Source: Euryarchaeota archaeon UBA82
GTDB lineage: Archaea > Thermoplasmatota > Poseidoniia > Poseidoniales > Poseidoniaceae
DNA: 10,643 nucleotides
Assembly (NCBI GenBank): GCA_002496635.1
Contig: DAKQ01000115.1
Coordinates: forward strand, 768-11,410
Direction of reading: 5' to 3'
Part shown: positions 1 through 7,347 of the stretch, in pieces
How positions within the stretch are numbered: position 1 is the first letter of the stretch
How the letters are laid out: each line of letters opens with the position of its first letter
Translations under genes and position numbers: made by a program
The notes under the pieces: generated by a model
The model's input: the letters and a program-made list of their open reading frames with translations, nothing else
Database searches by the model: none
Told to the model about the DNA's origin: nothing

Positions 1-703
1 GGAATTTACTATTCCATGTTGGAGGGACATTGATGTTGATCATCAGTTCTCCATTTTGAAAAGCATGTAGGAGCATCTTCATCGCATCTTTACTTTCCCT
101 AGGCACAGAGTTATTCGGCCATTTAGAAACATGAAAAGCATCTGCGTCAATATGTGGTCTACAGAGATTTTCTGGAACCATGGGAAGAACTTCAAGAGCA
201 CGTTCAACCAATTGAACAGAGCCTTCTATGCCTCGTTCCATCCCTTCGAGTTCGAAGGATGTAAAGGAACATGCAATCGCTGGCATTCCATACAATCCTG
301 CTTCTCTTGCAGCACCGATAGTCCCGCTATGGCAGGAGTCTTGGGAAAGATTTGGACCTAAATTGACTCCTGAGACGACCAACGAGGGGACAATTCCTGG
401 AAGTACGTTCTCCAGACCACCATCGAGAGCGACAATCATTGTATCGCATGGTGTACCATCGAGAGAAAAGAGATGACAACCGACAGATTTGTCCAATTTC
501 CAAGTAGCAACCAGATCCTCTCTGTTGTGTAAATCCATTGGTTTACCTAAGTTAATCTGCATACTGCATGCTGATTTGTTTTCAGATGGAGCAAAAGCAA
601 TAATTGGAATCCCTCTTTGATTGAGAGACTTCACCAGCAGTTCAAATCCTGGCGCTTCGATTCCATCATCATTTGTCAATAGAACCCACTTATTCGACAT
701 CAT
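1..703 (-). CDS. surE: SurE 5'/3'-nucleotidase (survival protein E), 3' end cut by window edge
   Basis: My own reverse-strand translation gives an open frame of 234 codons from ATG 703 to the left edge. The C-terminus (perhaps 20-30 residues by comparison with the usual ~250-265) lies outside. SurE is a cytoplasmic metal-dependent phosphatase that removes phosphate from nucleoside monophosphates. The family signature is clear: LLTNDDGIEAPG at residues 8-19, whose D12 and D13 match the metal-binding Asp pair; APSENKSA with S44 at the conserved serine position; and VSGVNLGPN at 110-118 followed by SGTIGAAREAG, with N114 at the metal-ligand Asn. ININVPP near the visible end is also typical. Two adjacent ATGs (703 and 700) compete. 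I chose 703 because AGGAG at 711-715 lies 7 bases upstream and the ATG overlaps the stop of the upstream permease gene as ATGA, suggesting translational coupling. Last visible gene of the OPT-EamA-surE unit. Confidence 0.95.
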   Translation of the reverse strand, partial: MMSNKWVLLTNDDGIEAPGFELLVKSLNQRGIPIIAFAPSENKSACSMQINLGKPMDLHNREDLVATWKLDKSVGCHLFSLDGTPCDTMIVALDGGLENVLPGIVPSLVVSGVNLGPNLSQDSCHSGTIGAAREAGLYGMPAIACSFTSFELEGMERGIEGSVQLVERALEVLPMVPENLCRPHIDADAFHVSKWPNNSVPRESKDAMKMLLHAFQNGELMININVPPTWNSKF

Positions 704-1680
704 TCATCCACTCCTGGCATATCTGCTCTATCAAGGGCTGTTTGATGAGTTAGGTGTTCTCCATAGATTATTGATACAATCCCAAGTAAAAGAATAGGGC
801 CACCTACCCACGTCCATAATCCAGGAACACCAGTAGAGAAGAATAGCCAACCAATGATTGAGCCAATGACTGGTTCAAGCGTTACACTAATCGAAATCAA
901 AAGAGGAGAAACATATTTGAGACAATGATTCAACCCAGTATGTCCAAGAATTCCTGCGATGAAGGCGAGTAAAACGAACCACCAAAGTGTTGAGTGAGTA
1001 AAGTAGCCAAATGCTCCGAGTGAACTAAAGTCTGATTCAAGCATCCATGAAGCTGGAATAAGCAACATACCTCCAATCAGTGTAACTGGAAAGGCATAGA
1101 TGAACAACGGCATCCATTCTCTTAAGATTCGTCCACAAACGAAGTAACCTACAACGAATACCGCTCCTAAAAATGCGAGTTGATCTCCAAAGAACGTTAC
1201 AGAATGATCTCCTTGAACATCTCCTGCATCCAGCAAGGAGATCCCTGCACCCGTAAAAGCAGCAATACCACCGATTAGTTCCATTCGACTTGGTTTTCGA
1301 ACAAAGAAGAACATGCCAACAAGAATAACAAGCGGATGAGCAGTAACAAAGAGAAGGGAATGTGTAAGTGATGTATGATCTAATGAAGTAACCCAAAACC
1401 CGAAGTGGAGAGCGAGAAAGAACCCACTTCCGATGAGTAGCAGCAAAGTCTTAGGCTCAAAGACTCTGTTCCTGATTGCTGATTCAGTTGTGAACCATTG
1501 CCAAAAGGCAAGTGGTGCAAGCAATAATGCTGTTAGTTGTAATCTCCATGAAGCACGTAACAATGGTGGAATCTGATCAACATGTGTGAAGATAGCTCCT
1601 GCACTTGAAACACCAAATATTGCGATTCCTAATACAACCCAAACAAATGATGGGACGTTTGACCCACTCATGCGGTTCAC
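700..1680 (-). CDS. EamA/DMT-superfamily permease (10 membrane segments)
   Basis: A 326-residue inner-membrane carrier with the tandem EamA layout. About ten hydrophobic segments lie at roughly 11-31, 40-60, 78-97, 106-127, 134-150, 163-183, 190-211, 232-250, 257-280 and 288-306. The second repeat carries GHTGLNHCLKYVSPLLIS followed by LEPVIGSIIGWLFF, which matches the end of the EamA domain (A/S-x-LEP-V). Length fits the family's usual ~300. Members export or import amino acids, sugars, nucleosides or other metabolites; the substrate cannot be read from sequence. The start shown is GTG 1680, which overlaps the OPT stop as GTGA. No Shine-Dalgarno precedes it. ATG 1671, three codons in, is a good alternative with GTGA 5 bases upstream. 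The gene lies between the OPT transporter and surE, with 4-base overlaps on both sides. Confidence 0.9.
   Translation of the reverse strand: MNRMSGSNVPSFVWVVLGIAIFGVSSAGAIFTHVDQIPPLLRASWRLQLTALLLAPLAFWQWFTTESAIRNRVFEPKTLLLLIGSGFFLALHFGFWVTSLDHTSLTHSLLFVTAHPLVILVGMFFFVRKPSRMELIGGIAAFTGAGISLLDAGDVQGDHSVTFFGDQLAFLGAVFVVGYFVCGRILREWMPLFIYAFPVTLIGGMLLIPASWMLESDFSSLGAFGYFTHSTLWWFVLLAFIAGILGHTGLNHCLKYVSPLLISISVTLEPVIGSIIGWLFFSTGVPGLWTWVGGPILLLGIVSIIYGEHLTHQTALDRADMPGVDE
711..715 (-). promoter_or_regulatory. Shine-Dalgarno site for surE
   Basis: The reverse strand reads AGGAG here, within AGGAGTGG. It is 7 bases from ATG 703 and 10 from ATG 700. It lies inside the last codons of the EamA gene, so surE can be re-initiated on the polycistronic message. 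It favours the upstream of the two adjacent start codons. Confidence 0.6.
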
Positions 1681-4040
1681 GACTCGTTGACTAACTCAGC
1701 ATCCAGAACTGGGCTTCCACCGATAACGCCTGCCCGCTTAAAGAGAGCATAGATTCCATATCCAATACCAACGTTCAATCCGATGAAACCAGCCATACGA
1801 CCGATATACCATCCAGAACTATTTGGATTTTCTACGAGCGTATCGATGAATGAAAGGATACTTGATTCGGTACCGAAGAATGCTTCCCCAGTTAACAATC
1901 CAGCAGCGACCATAAAAGTGCTCAGGAGAATAAGTGCACGCTTCTTTTCAGCAGCGGTTGCTCCTTCTTCTTCCTTAATTGCTTCAATTTTAGGCTTGAG
2001 TTTTCGCTCTTCCCACTTGTCACGACTGTATCCTCCAATGAGCATTGGAAGCGTGTGGGGTACATCGAGGTACATTCCAAGACCGAATGAAGTACCCATA
2101 CCAGTGACCCATTCAACAAACATACCCAAAAGGAATCCAATTGCAAGAAGCGTAAGGTCGCCTTGACCTTCAGCAAAAATAACGGAGAATGTAGCGAAAG
2201 CGTTTGCTTGTGGTGCGATCAAATCAATTCGACCTTCTGCAAGTTGAATCGATAGGAAGATTGCAACTGCAGCTCCGATGATTGCCCCAGGAACAACACC
2301 CATGATATTACCCTTGGAAATATGATACGGGCGGTTACCGATGTACAAACTGTTCTTGTAATCTCCAATGACTGTTCCCGACATAGAAATCGCCGAACCA
2401 AATACTGTGGTTCCAACCAATCCAAGTAGAACAGCGTCTTGCTTTGACAAACCAAGTGCACTATCAAAATTCAAGAACAAACCAAGAAGCATCAATAGGA
2501 CAATGAAAGAAGTACCCGAAACTGGTTCAATACCTGTTTCACCCATAACACGAACTGCGATAGCACCCAAAAGGAAGGTGGTGAGAATAAGCACAGTAGC
2601 GAAGATAAACGCTGCAGCAATCGGGAAACCACCAACCCAGAAGATGAGAATCATAGAAATAAACGTCAATCCCATAAAGATTGGAATGTGCATAAGAGGC
2701 CATTCATACCAACCCTTACCTTCCATGTATTCTTGAGATCCTTCACCTTTGAAGGCAGATCCAATGTCCTTGAAGATGTTAGCAAATGTTCTCCACATCT
2801 TTGCAAGTCCGAACATACCACCTCCGACAATTGAACCGATTGCAATGGTTCGAACCGTCTTGGAGAATGCAATCATTTGAAGCGCTTTGCCTCCATCTGC
2901 CGCATAGTCTTGGATTGGCACATTTGCCTGCAACGTTGCGTCATATACTGGGAAGTTACTGTACACTGCAAGCGGTACTAAGAAGAACCAACCAACAAGT
3001 GTTCCAAGATTAACAAGGAACGCTACACGAGTCTTCATGAACCAACCAATTGCAAACATCGACGGAGTTAATGCAACACCAACATAGGTGTAAGCGAATG
3101 GATTCCATGCACTGTCTTCTGACCATTGCGTGTATTTCTTTGATGAACCGTCTTCATAGATTCCAGCTGGTTGGTGTATTTTTCCAGCACTGTAAAATGA
3201 TGCAAGTCCAACATCACCTATGTGAAGTGTTTCAGCCAGATAATCCATAACGGACAGTTTCTTGTCAGATAACCAAATCAGTGGATATTCAATAAGGAAC
3301 ATTCCGATCATCGTAACACCAGTCCATAAACCGATAGTTTTCAGTGACTCTCGAGCGTGTTCAACTGCCCCAGTATTTACATCAGAAGCAATATCCAACA
3401 TTTTGAGTGTAGCTTCAAAACCAGGCAACGGTAATGGGTCCTCTACAAGCCATACACGTCTAAAAATAATGAAGTACATAACACCCAAGAATCCAGCGAA
3501 CATTGAGGCTACAATAGCGATAAATGCTAACCTAAAGGCTTCACCATCCTCCAACGTAATCAACGGCCCGTCGGCCAACGAATACTGTGCTTTTGACGCC
3601 AATAAGAAGATAGCAGGGAAGGTGAAGATAAATCCTGTAGAGGCGTGTGTTGCGCCTGTTGTCGCTGAAGTGGCAATGTTGACTTCCGACGGAGACCATT
3701 TGAGTGCCATTCCTAGAAGGTATGCAATGTACCAAGCGGCAGAAATTGCCAATCCAAGTTTCAGACCAATATATGCAGTGACACCAGAAAATACAGCACC
3801 AATTGCAATACCAAGCAAAACTTTTGGAGAGGACCAATGCGATACTTCGAACGATTCTTCGAGGTTTTTCTCTTCCAGATATTGTTCAAGAACACCGGTG
3901 TTAAGATTGTTGTACATCTCATCATCGAGCCAGGTAAGAGTTCCATCCTCTATGGCCTTGAGACCCTTTGCAGTAACGGGTTGCCGATAGGCTGACCGTT
4001 GTACTGTCGAACCTTCTTTTAGTTCATTTTCAGCAGCCAT
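1677..4040 (-). CDS. OPT-family oligopeptide transporter
   Basis: A 787-residue polytopic membrane protein of the oligopeptide transporter family, whose members take up peptides or metal chelates driven by proton flow. A soluble N-terminus of about 70 residues precedes the first helices (about 75-95 and 100-115), which contain GVTAYIGLKLGLAISAAWY. Later landmarks are TPSMFAIGWFMKTRVAFLVN near 325, MGETGIEPVSGTSF near 499, and GMGTSFGLGMYLDVPHTLPM near 647, the conserved OPT C-terminal region. Length agrees with long prokaryotic OPT members. An in-frame TTG at 4085 would add 15 residues (MYSSARVTNESEGDT). I prefer ATG 4040 because GAGG sits 8 bases upstream and the extension looks like leader sequence. 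First gene of the OPT-EamA-surE unit, and divergent from the SLOG gene. Peptide versus siderophore-like substrate is unresolved. Confidence 0.93.
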   Translation of the reverse strand: MAAENELKEGSTVQRSAYRQPVTAKGLKAIEDGTLTWLDDEMYNNLNTGVLEQYLEEKNLEESFEVSHWSSPKVLLGIAIGAVFSGVTAYIGLKLGLAISAAWYIAYLLGMALKWSPSEVNIATSATTGATHASTGFIFTFPAIFLLASKAQYSLADGPLITLEDGEAFRLAFIAIVASMFAGFLGVMYFIIFRRVWLVEDPLPLPGFEATLKMLDIASDVNTGAVEHARESLKTIGLWTGVTMIGMFLIEYPLIWLSDKKLSVMDYLAETLHIGDVGLASFYSAGKIHQPAGIYEDGSSKKYTQWSEDSAWNPFAYTYVGVALTPSMFAIGWFMKTRVAFLVNLGTLVGWFFLVPLAVYSNFPVYDATLQANVPIQDYAADGGKALQMIAFSKTVRTIAIGSIVGGGMFGLAKMWRTFANIFKDIGSAFKGEGSQEYMEGKGWYEWPLMHIPIFMGLTFISMILIFWVGGFPIAAAFIFATVLILTTFLLGAIAVRVMGETGIEPVSGTSFIVLLMLLGLFLNFDSALGLSKQDAVLLGLVGTTVFGSAISMSGTVIGDYKNSLYIGNRPYHISKGNIMGVVPGAIIGAAVAIFLSIQLAEGRIDLIAPQANAFATFSVIFAEGQGDLTLLAIGFLLGMFVEWVTGMGTSFGLGMYLDVPHTLPMLIGGYSRDKWEERKLKPKIEAIKEEEGATAAEKKRALILLSTFMVAAGLLTGEAFFGTESSILSFIDTLVENPNSSGWYIGRMAGFIGLNVGIGYGIYALFKRAGVIGGSPVLDAELVNES

Positions 4041-4145
4041 GGTATCCCCCTCTGATTCGTTGGTAACGCGGGCACTTGAATACAATTCCCCTTATTTGGC
4101 TGGAAAACTATGGGTAAAAGGGTTTATTCATTTCTAAGGTGATGG
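4041..4145. promoter_or_regulatory. Divergent promoter region between the OPT and SLOG genes
   Basis: These 105 bases must carry promoters for both directions. For the plus strand, TTTATT at 4123-4128 is a possible TATA-like element about 20-30 bases from the SLOG start codons. AAGGTGAT at 4136-4143 resembles a Shine-Dalgarno and fits ATG 4152 best (8-base spacing). For the minus strand, CAAATAAG around 4092-4098 is a weak TATA candidate, and GAGGGGG at 4046-4052 is the OPT ribosome site. Two strings here, GGGATACC directly before the OPT ATG and AGGGTTTAT at 4119-4127, recur in the other divergent region at 7348-7468. Exact promoter positions are inference. Confidence 0.4.
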
Positions 4146-4607
4146 ATGCGCATGAGCGGAGAGACAGGAGCCAATGAACTCGCCCGGCTAGGTGGGAAAG
4201 ATTTGAACAATGATGGGCAAATAATCAATCTCGTTGTTGTAGGTTCAAGTCGCTATTATGACTATTCAGTCATTGAGGAAATTCTCGATCAGTGGATTGA
4301 ACTTGAAGGCTATCCTGACATTATTATTGTTGGTGGTGCAAGTGGTGTTGATTATCTAGCAGAGCGTTGGGCGAATAACAACAATATTCCATTTGTAGTC
4401 TTTTCAGAAATGTGGGCTAAACCACGACCTGGACTTGAAGATTCAGGACGAGGAGAAGCTCCTACTGACTTGACAGACAAACTTCTTGATGCTGCGACTC
4501 ACGTCCTTGCTTTCGAAAGTAAAACCAGCAAATGGACAAAAATTGTTGCTGAAATGGCAAATGATATCGGTTTACCGACCTACGTATATCATTTGGAAGA
4601 ATCTTGA
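4146..4607 (+). CDS. SLOG-superfamily (DUF2493/YspA-like) putative nucleotide-binding protein
   Basis: A 153-residue soluble protein with a Rossmann-like core from about residue 27. INLVVVGSSRYYDY (27-40) corresponds to the beta-strand plus GSR motif of DUF2493, and DIIIVGGASGVDYLAERWANN (58-78) to its GGARGAD-x-LAERWA motif. AATHVLAF (116-123) matches the third strand. These features place it in the SLOG group, whose members bind nucleotides or nucleotide-derived ligands such as ADP-ribose-type molecules. The usual GPxRNxxM motif before the third strand is not recognisable: the aligned stretch reads EAPTDLTDKL. The first ~25 residues are polar and not conserved. ATG 4152 (third residue) may be the real start, as AAGGTGAT lies 8 bases upstream. 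The 3' end overlaps the convergent acyltransferase gene by 19 bases. The cellular role is unknown. Confidence 0.75.
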   Translation: MRMSGETGANELARLGGKDLNNDGQIINLVVVGSSRYYDYSVIEEILDQWIELEGYPDIIIVGGASGVDYLAERWANNNNIPFVVFSEMWAKPRPGLEDSGRGEAPTDLTDKLLDAATHVLAFESKTSKWTKIVAEMANDIGLPTYVYHLEES

Positions 4608-5308
4608 TTCTTGTAAATGAAACGAGCAGGAATACCTCCCCATGTTTCATCATCTGGAATGACTTTTCGTTTTGGGAGTACTGCGCGATTGGCAAGAACA
4701 CTTTGATTTCCGATCCGTGAACCAGGTCCAACCATGGAGCCACCTCCAACAAGTGCTGAATGTCCAATTGTAACCTTTTCTAGAACAATCATATTTCTTT
4801 CAACAAGATGGCCGTTGATTGTGGCTCCTCCTCCTATTACGACGTTATCTCCAATCTCCACCAAAGACGGATCGTTAAGTGCTACCGTATTGATATTGAC
4901 ATTTTTCCCGATTTTACAACCTGCTAAACGGTAGTATCCATTTGCGAAGAATGAAGGAACAACGTGTGTCAAAAATGGATGTGTTGAACGATGCAACTGA
5001 CCACAAATCGCCCATCGAATTGTCGTCAGTGATGCAAGAGGTGCTTCGATTTTATCTTCAAATCTAAGGTGTATGATAAATTGTAAACATCCAGATAGAA
5101 CTAGCAAAAAGAATCCCCAAACTAAGAATGCTATCGAAGCGGAGAATCCTGTAATCGCTAAATCTAACCATCCACGATCATTTGCTCCATATGCATCCAG
5201 ATAATCAAACACATAGAGTGCAGGAGCGATTGGAAGCCCCCAAACAATTCCCATCATTAGGATTAGGCATATCGTGAGAAAGGCTTGAAGTTGGGTAAAA
5301 CCCTTCAT
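4589..5308 (-). CDS. Membrane-attached hexapeptide-repeat (left-handed beta-helix) acyltransferase, Pls-like
   Basis: About 239 residues. Two or three hydrophobic segments (about residues 5-32 and 50-80) are followed by a cytoplasmic linker and a left-handed beta-helix from about 131 onward. The helix shows repeated [IV]G-x4-[IV] steps: CKIGKNVNINT, VEIGDNVVIGGGATINGH, VTIGHSALVGGGSMVGPG and SRIGNQSVLANRAVLP. It ends in WGGIPARF, as in many acetyl/acyltransferases. The order membrane segments, GYYRLAGCKIG, DPSLVEIGD, ...INGHLVE resembles one module of Pls-type proteins (the non-ribosomal peptide synthetase terminal domain family), which are far longer; here only one module is present. I chose ATG 5308 because GGTGG at 5313-5317 sits 4 bases upstream. 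GTG 5332 (8 residues longer) overlaps the transporter stop as GTGA and is also possible. Acyl donor and acceptor are unknown. Probably co-transcribed with the upstream UMF1 transporter. Confidence 0.85.
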   Translation of the reverse strand: MKGFTQLQAFLTICLILMMGIVWGLPIAPALYVFDYLDAYGANDRGWLDLAITGFSASIAFLVWGFFLLVLSGCLQFIIHLRFEDKIEAPLASLTTIRWAICGQLHRSTHPFLTHVVPSFFANGYYRLAGCKIGKNVNINTVALNDPSLVEIGDNVVIGGGATINGHLVERNMIVLEKVTIGHSALVGGGSMVGPGSRIGNQSVLANRAVLPKRKVIPDDETWGGIPARFIYKNQDSSK

Positions 5309-5328
5309 ATATCCACCATCTAATTCAA

Positions 5329-7347
5329 TCACTCTTCAGCAGAATTAGCGCCTGATTGAGCAAGTGCACGTACTCTAGCGTCTTCTTCTTCCGCTACACG
5401 AATTCCTTCTTCCAGATCGACTCTACTGGTCAAGTATGTTCCAAGTAGAATGACGACTGTAATACTTAAAATCGCAACACGGCTGTCGTAAGTTGTACTT
5501 GCAATACCATAGAGGAATGTACCAATCATTGCAGCAGATTTACCAAGGAAACCAAAGAATCCAAAGAACTCTGAAGTTCTCGTTTCTGGTACGAGTTGAG
5601 AGAACATAGAACGGGCTTGTGCTCCAGCTGAACCCATCGCAACACCGACAAACATTCCGAGTATAATCCATTGGAGCGCCACTCCGAGGTTGAGAGGCTT
5701 CCATACATTATCTCGCATGATTTCAGCCCAACCATCAACAGGACCGCCTTGATCGACAATTGTTGGGTGGCGATCTCCAATCTCATCTTGTCCTGTGAGA
5801 TTACCTCCTACAAATATAATCGAAAATCTATGGTCACTTGTGTTGTTGAAGCCTTCAACAATAGATGTCGCATCCGACTCATTGATTGTATGTTCTTCTA
5901 CTTCCTTCCCATCGGCTTGATCTGCAAGGAATGATGCTGCGAGTATACCAACAAGAACAATAGCAATCATTGCAAATATACCCAAGTTGCCTAATTCTTT
6001 TGATTGAATAAACAAGATACTACCACCAATAATGACAACAAATGCCAATATGAGTATGCAAACCAAAATCCCAGCACCTATTTCACTTGTTCCAGAATCA
6101 TCTTTGTTATAGTCGGTTGAATTTTCAGGGAAATATGCCTGGAAACTATCTCTAAATTCAGCATCACCAGAGGATGTTTCTCCCACCCAACTTTCGTAGC
6201 CTCTATCGTATAACGTTTCCAATTCATACATACTGGTGTTATTATCCCAGGTGAAGGCGAAGTCATAACGATCTGCATCTTCTTCACCCTCAAGTTCAAG
6301 TGGGGCAAAACCAGCAGCAACAACTGCTACAAAGCAATAGATCAATAACGCAAGCATAAGAGCAAACTTTGTCCCCTTTATATCTGCTAATTTCCCGAAT
6401 ACAATGGTCATAGGAATTGCAACAATATTGACTGTCAACAGTAAAATGACATTCATATTAGTATTCAGACGAAGTACAGATTCACCAAAGGCACTTGCCA
6501 TACTCGCAATTGTATTTACACCGTCATAGAAGAGAAGATACGCAATTAGGAAGTATGCCAGTACTTTGAACCGCTTTATTTCCTTGAATGTCTGGAAAAC
6601 CTGCTTATAAGCAACTGCTGTTGCATTTTTGAAACCCTTCCATTCCATTTCAGAAGGTATTTCTGGCTCTGGAGTCCATTTGAATATGAGAAGACCGAAG
6701 CCCCACCACCATATGGATGATGTGACAAAGATTACTGCCATCTTGAACTTCCAATCCCAATCAAACAGACCAAGCGGATCGAGTAAGACAATCAGATGGA
6801 ATATCAGCAACAAAGAACCGCCCATGAATCCGTAAGCATATCCCCAAGTAGAGACGTGATCTTGGCACTTTCGAGGTGCCAAATATGGCATAAAGGAGTA
6901 ATAAATCACATTTCCACCAGTAAATCCAACAGTACCAATCATGTACATAAGCGCTAGAATCATATAACCGTCAGAGCCGAAATATGGCGCAGCACCCATC
7001 AAAGCGGTGAAAATAATCCCTACAAGAGTATACCATTTTAGTAACTTTTTCTTAATTGGCATCTTATCTGCAATAGCACCGAGAGCGGGAGCAGTGACCA
7101 CTACGAATACCATTGAAATGGTAAGTATCCAAGCGTAAAAAGTATCACCAGATTGCGTACCTGTGGCAGTGTTGTACAAGGCAGCCATCAATTGAGGCGC
7201 AATAACTGTCATCACCGTAAGTGCATAGGCCTGATTTGCCCAATCAAAGAAATACCAACTCTTCAAGGACTTCTTATCATCATCACTCATAGCCTCCATA
7301 ATGTCTTTTGTCGATTTTAAATCGTTTGGATTTACAACTTCGCTCAT
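5329..7347 (-). CDS. UMF1/Atg22-like MFS transporter with large extracellular insertion
   Basis: A 672-residue MFS protein. KSWYFFDWANQAYALTVMTV near residue 29 is the hallmark start of the UMF1 (Atg22-like) family. APALGAIADKMPIKKKLL near 86-103 and GKLADIKGTK near 318 are the two copies of the MFS loop motif. AGAQARSMFSQLVPETRTSEFFGFFGFLGKSAAMIG near 574-609 is the conserved C-terminal signature. Family members usually have about 420-480 residues. The excess is one block of ~205 residues (about 348-555) between helices 9 and 10. It holds two polar stretches separated by two extra hydrophobic segments (about 426-447 and 454-474). I chose ATG 7347; an in-frame TTG at 7386 would add 13 residues, but ATG is preceded by AGGGATACC, as in the OPT gene. 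The acyltransferase gene follows closely or overlaps. In fungi Atg22 exports vacuolar amino acids; prokaryotic substrates are mostly unknown. Confidence 0.9.
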   Translation of the reverse strand: MSEVVNPNDLKSTKDIMEAMSDDDKKSLKSWYFFDWANQAYALTVMTVIAPQLMAALYNTATGTQSGDTFYAWILTISMVFVVVTAPALGAIADKMPIKKKLLKWYTLVGIIFTALMGAAPYFGSDGYMILALMYMIGTVGFTGGNVIYYSFMPYLAPRKCQDHVSTWGYAYGFMGGSLLLIFHLIVLLDPLGLFDWDWKFKMAVIFVTSSIWWWGFGLLIFKWTPEPEIPSEMEWKGFKNATAVAYKQVFQTFKEIKRFKVLAYFLIAYLLFYDGVNTIASMASAFGESVLRLNTNMNVILLLTVNIVAIPMTIVFGKLADIKGTKFALMLALLIYCFVAVVAAGFAPLELEGEEDADRYDFAFTWDNNTSMYELETLYDRGYESWVGETSSGDAEFRDSFQAYFPENSTDYNKDDSGTSEIGAGILVCILILAFVVIIGGSILFIQSKELGNLGIFAMIAIVLVGILAASFLADQADGKEVEEHTINESDATSIVEGFNNTSDHRFSIIFVGGNLTGQDEIGDRHPTIVDQGGPVDGWAEIMRDNVWKPLNLGVALQWIILGMFVGVAMGSAGAQARSMFSQLVPETRTSEFFGFFGFLGKSAAMIGTFLYGIASTTYDSRVAILSITVVILLGTYLTSRVDLEEGIRVAEEEDARVRALAQSGANSAEE

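Noticed and set aside
131..476. Plus-strand open frames inside the first 500 bases
   Set aside because: They are antisense to surE, whose motifs are unmistakable on the minus strand.
3262..3990. A 242-codon open frame on the plus strand opposite the OPT gene
   Set aside because: It lies wholly antisense to a well-conserved transporter. Its product has no recognisable domain and its composition follows from the complementary codons.
4041..4085. TTG start adding 15 residues to the OPT protein
   Set aside because: ATG 4040 has a GAGG site at suitable spacing, and the extra residues show nothing conserved. Kept only as an alternative.
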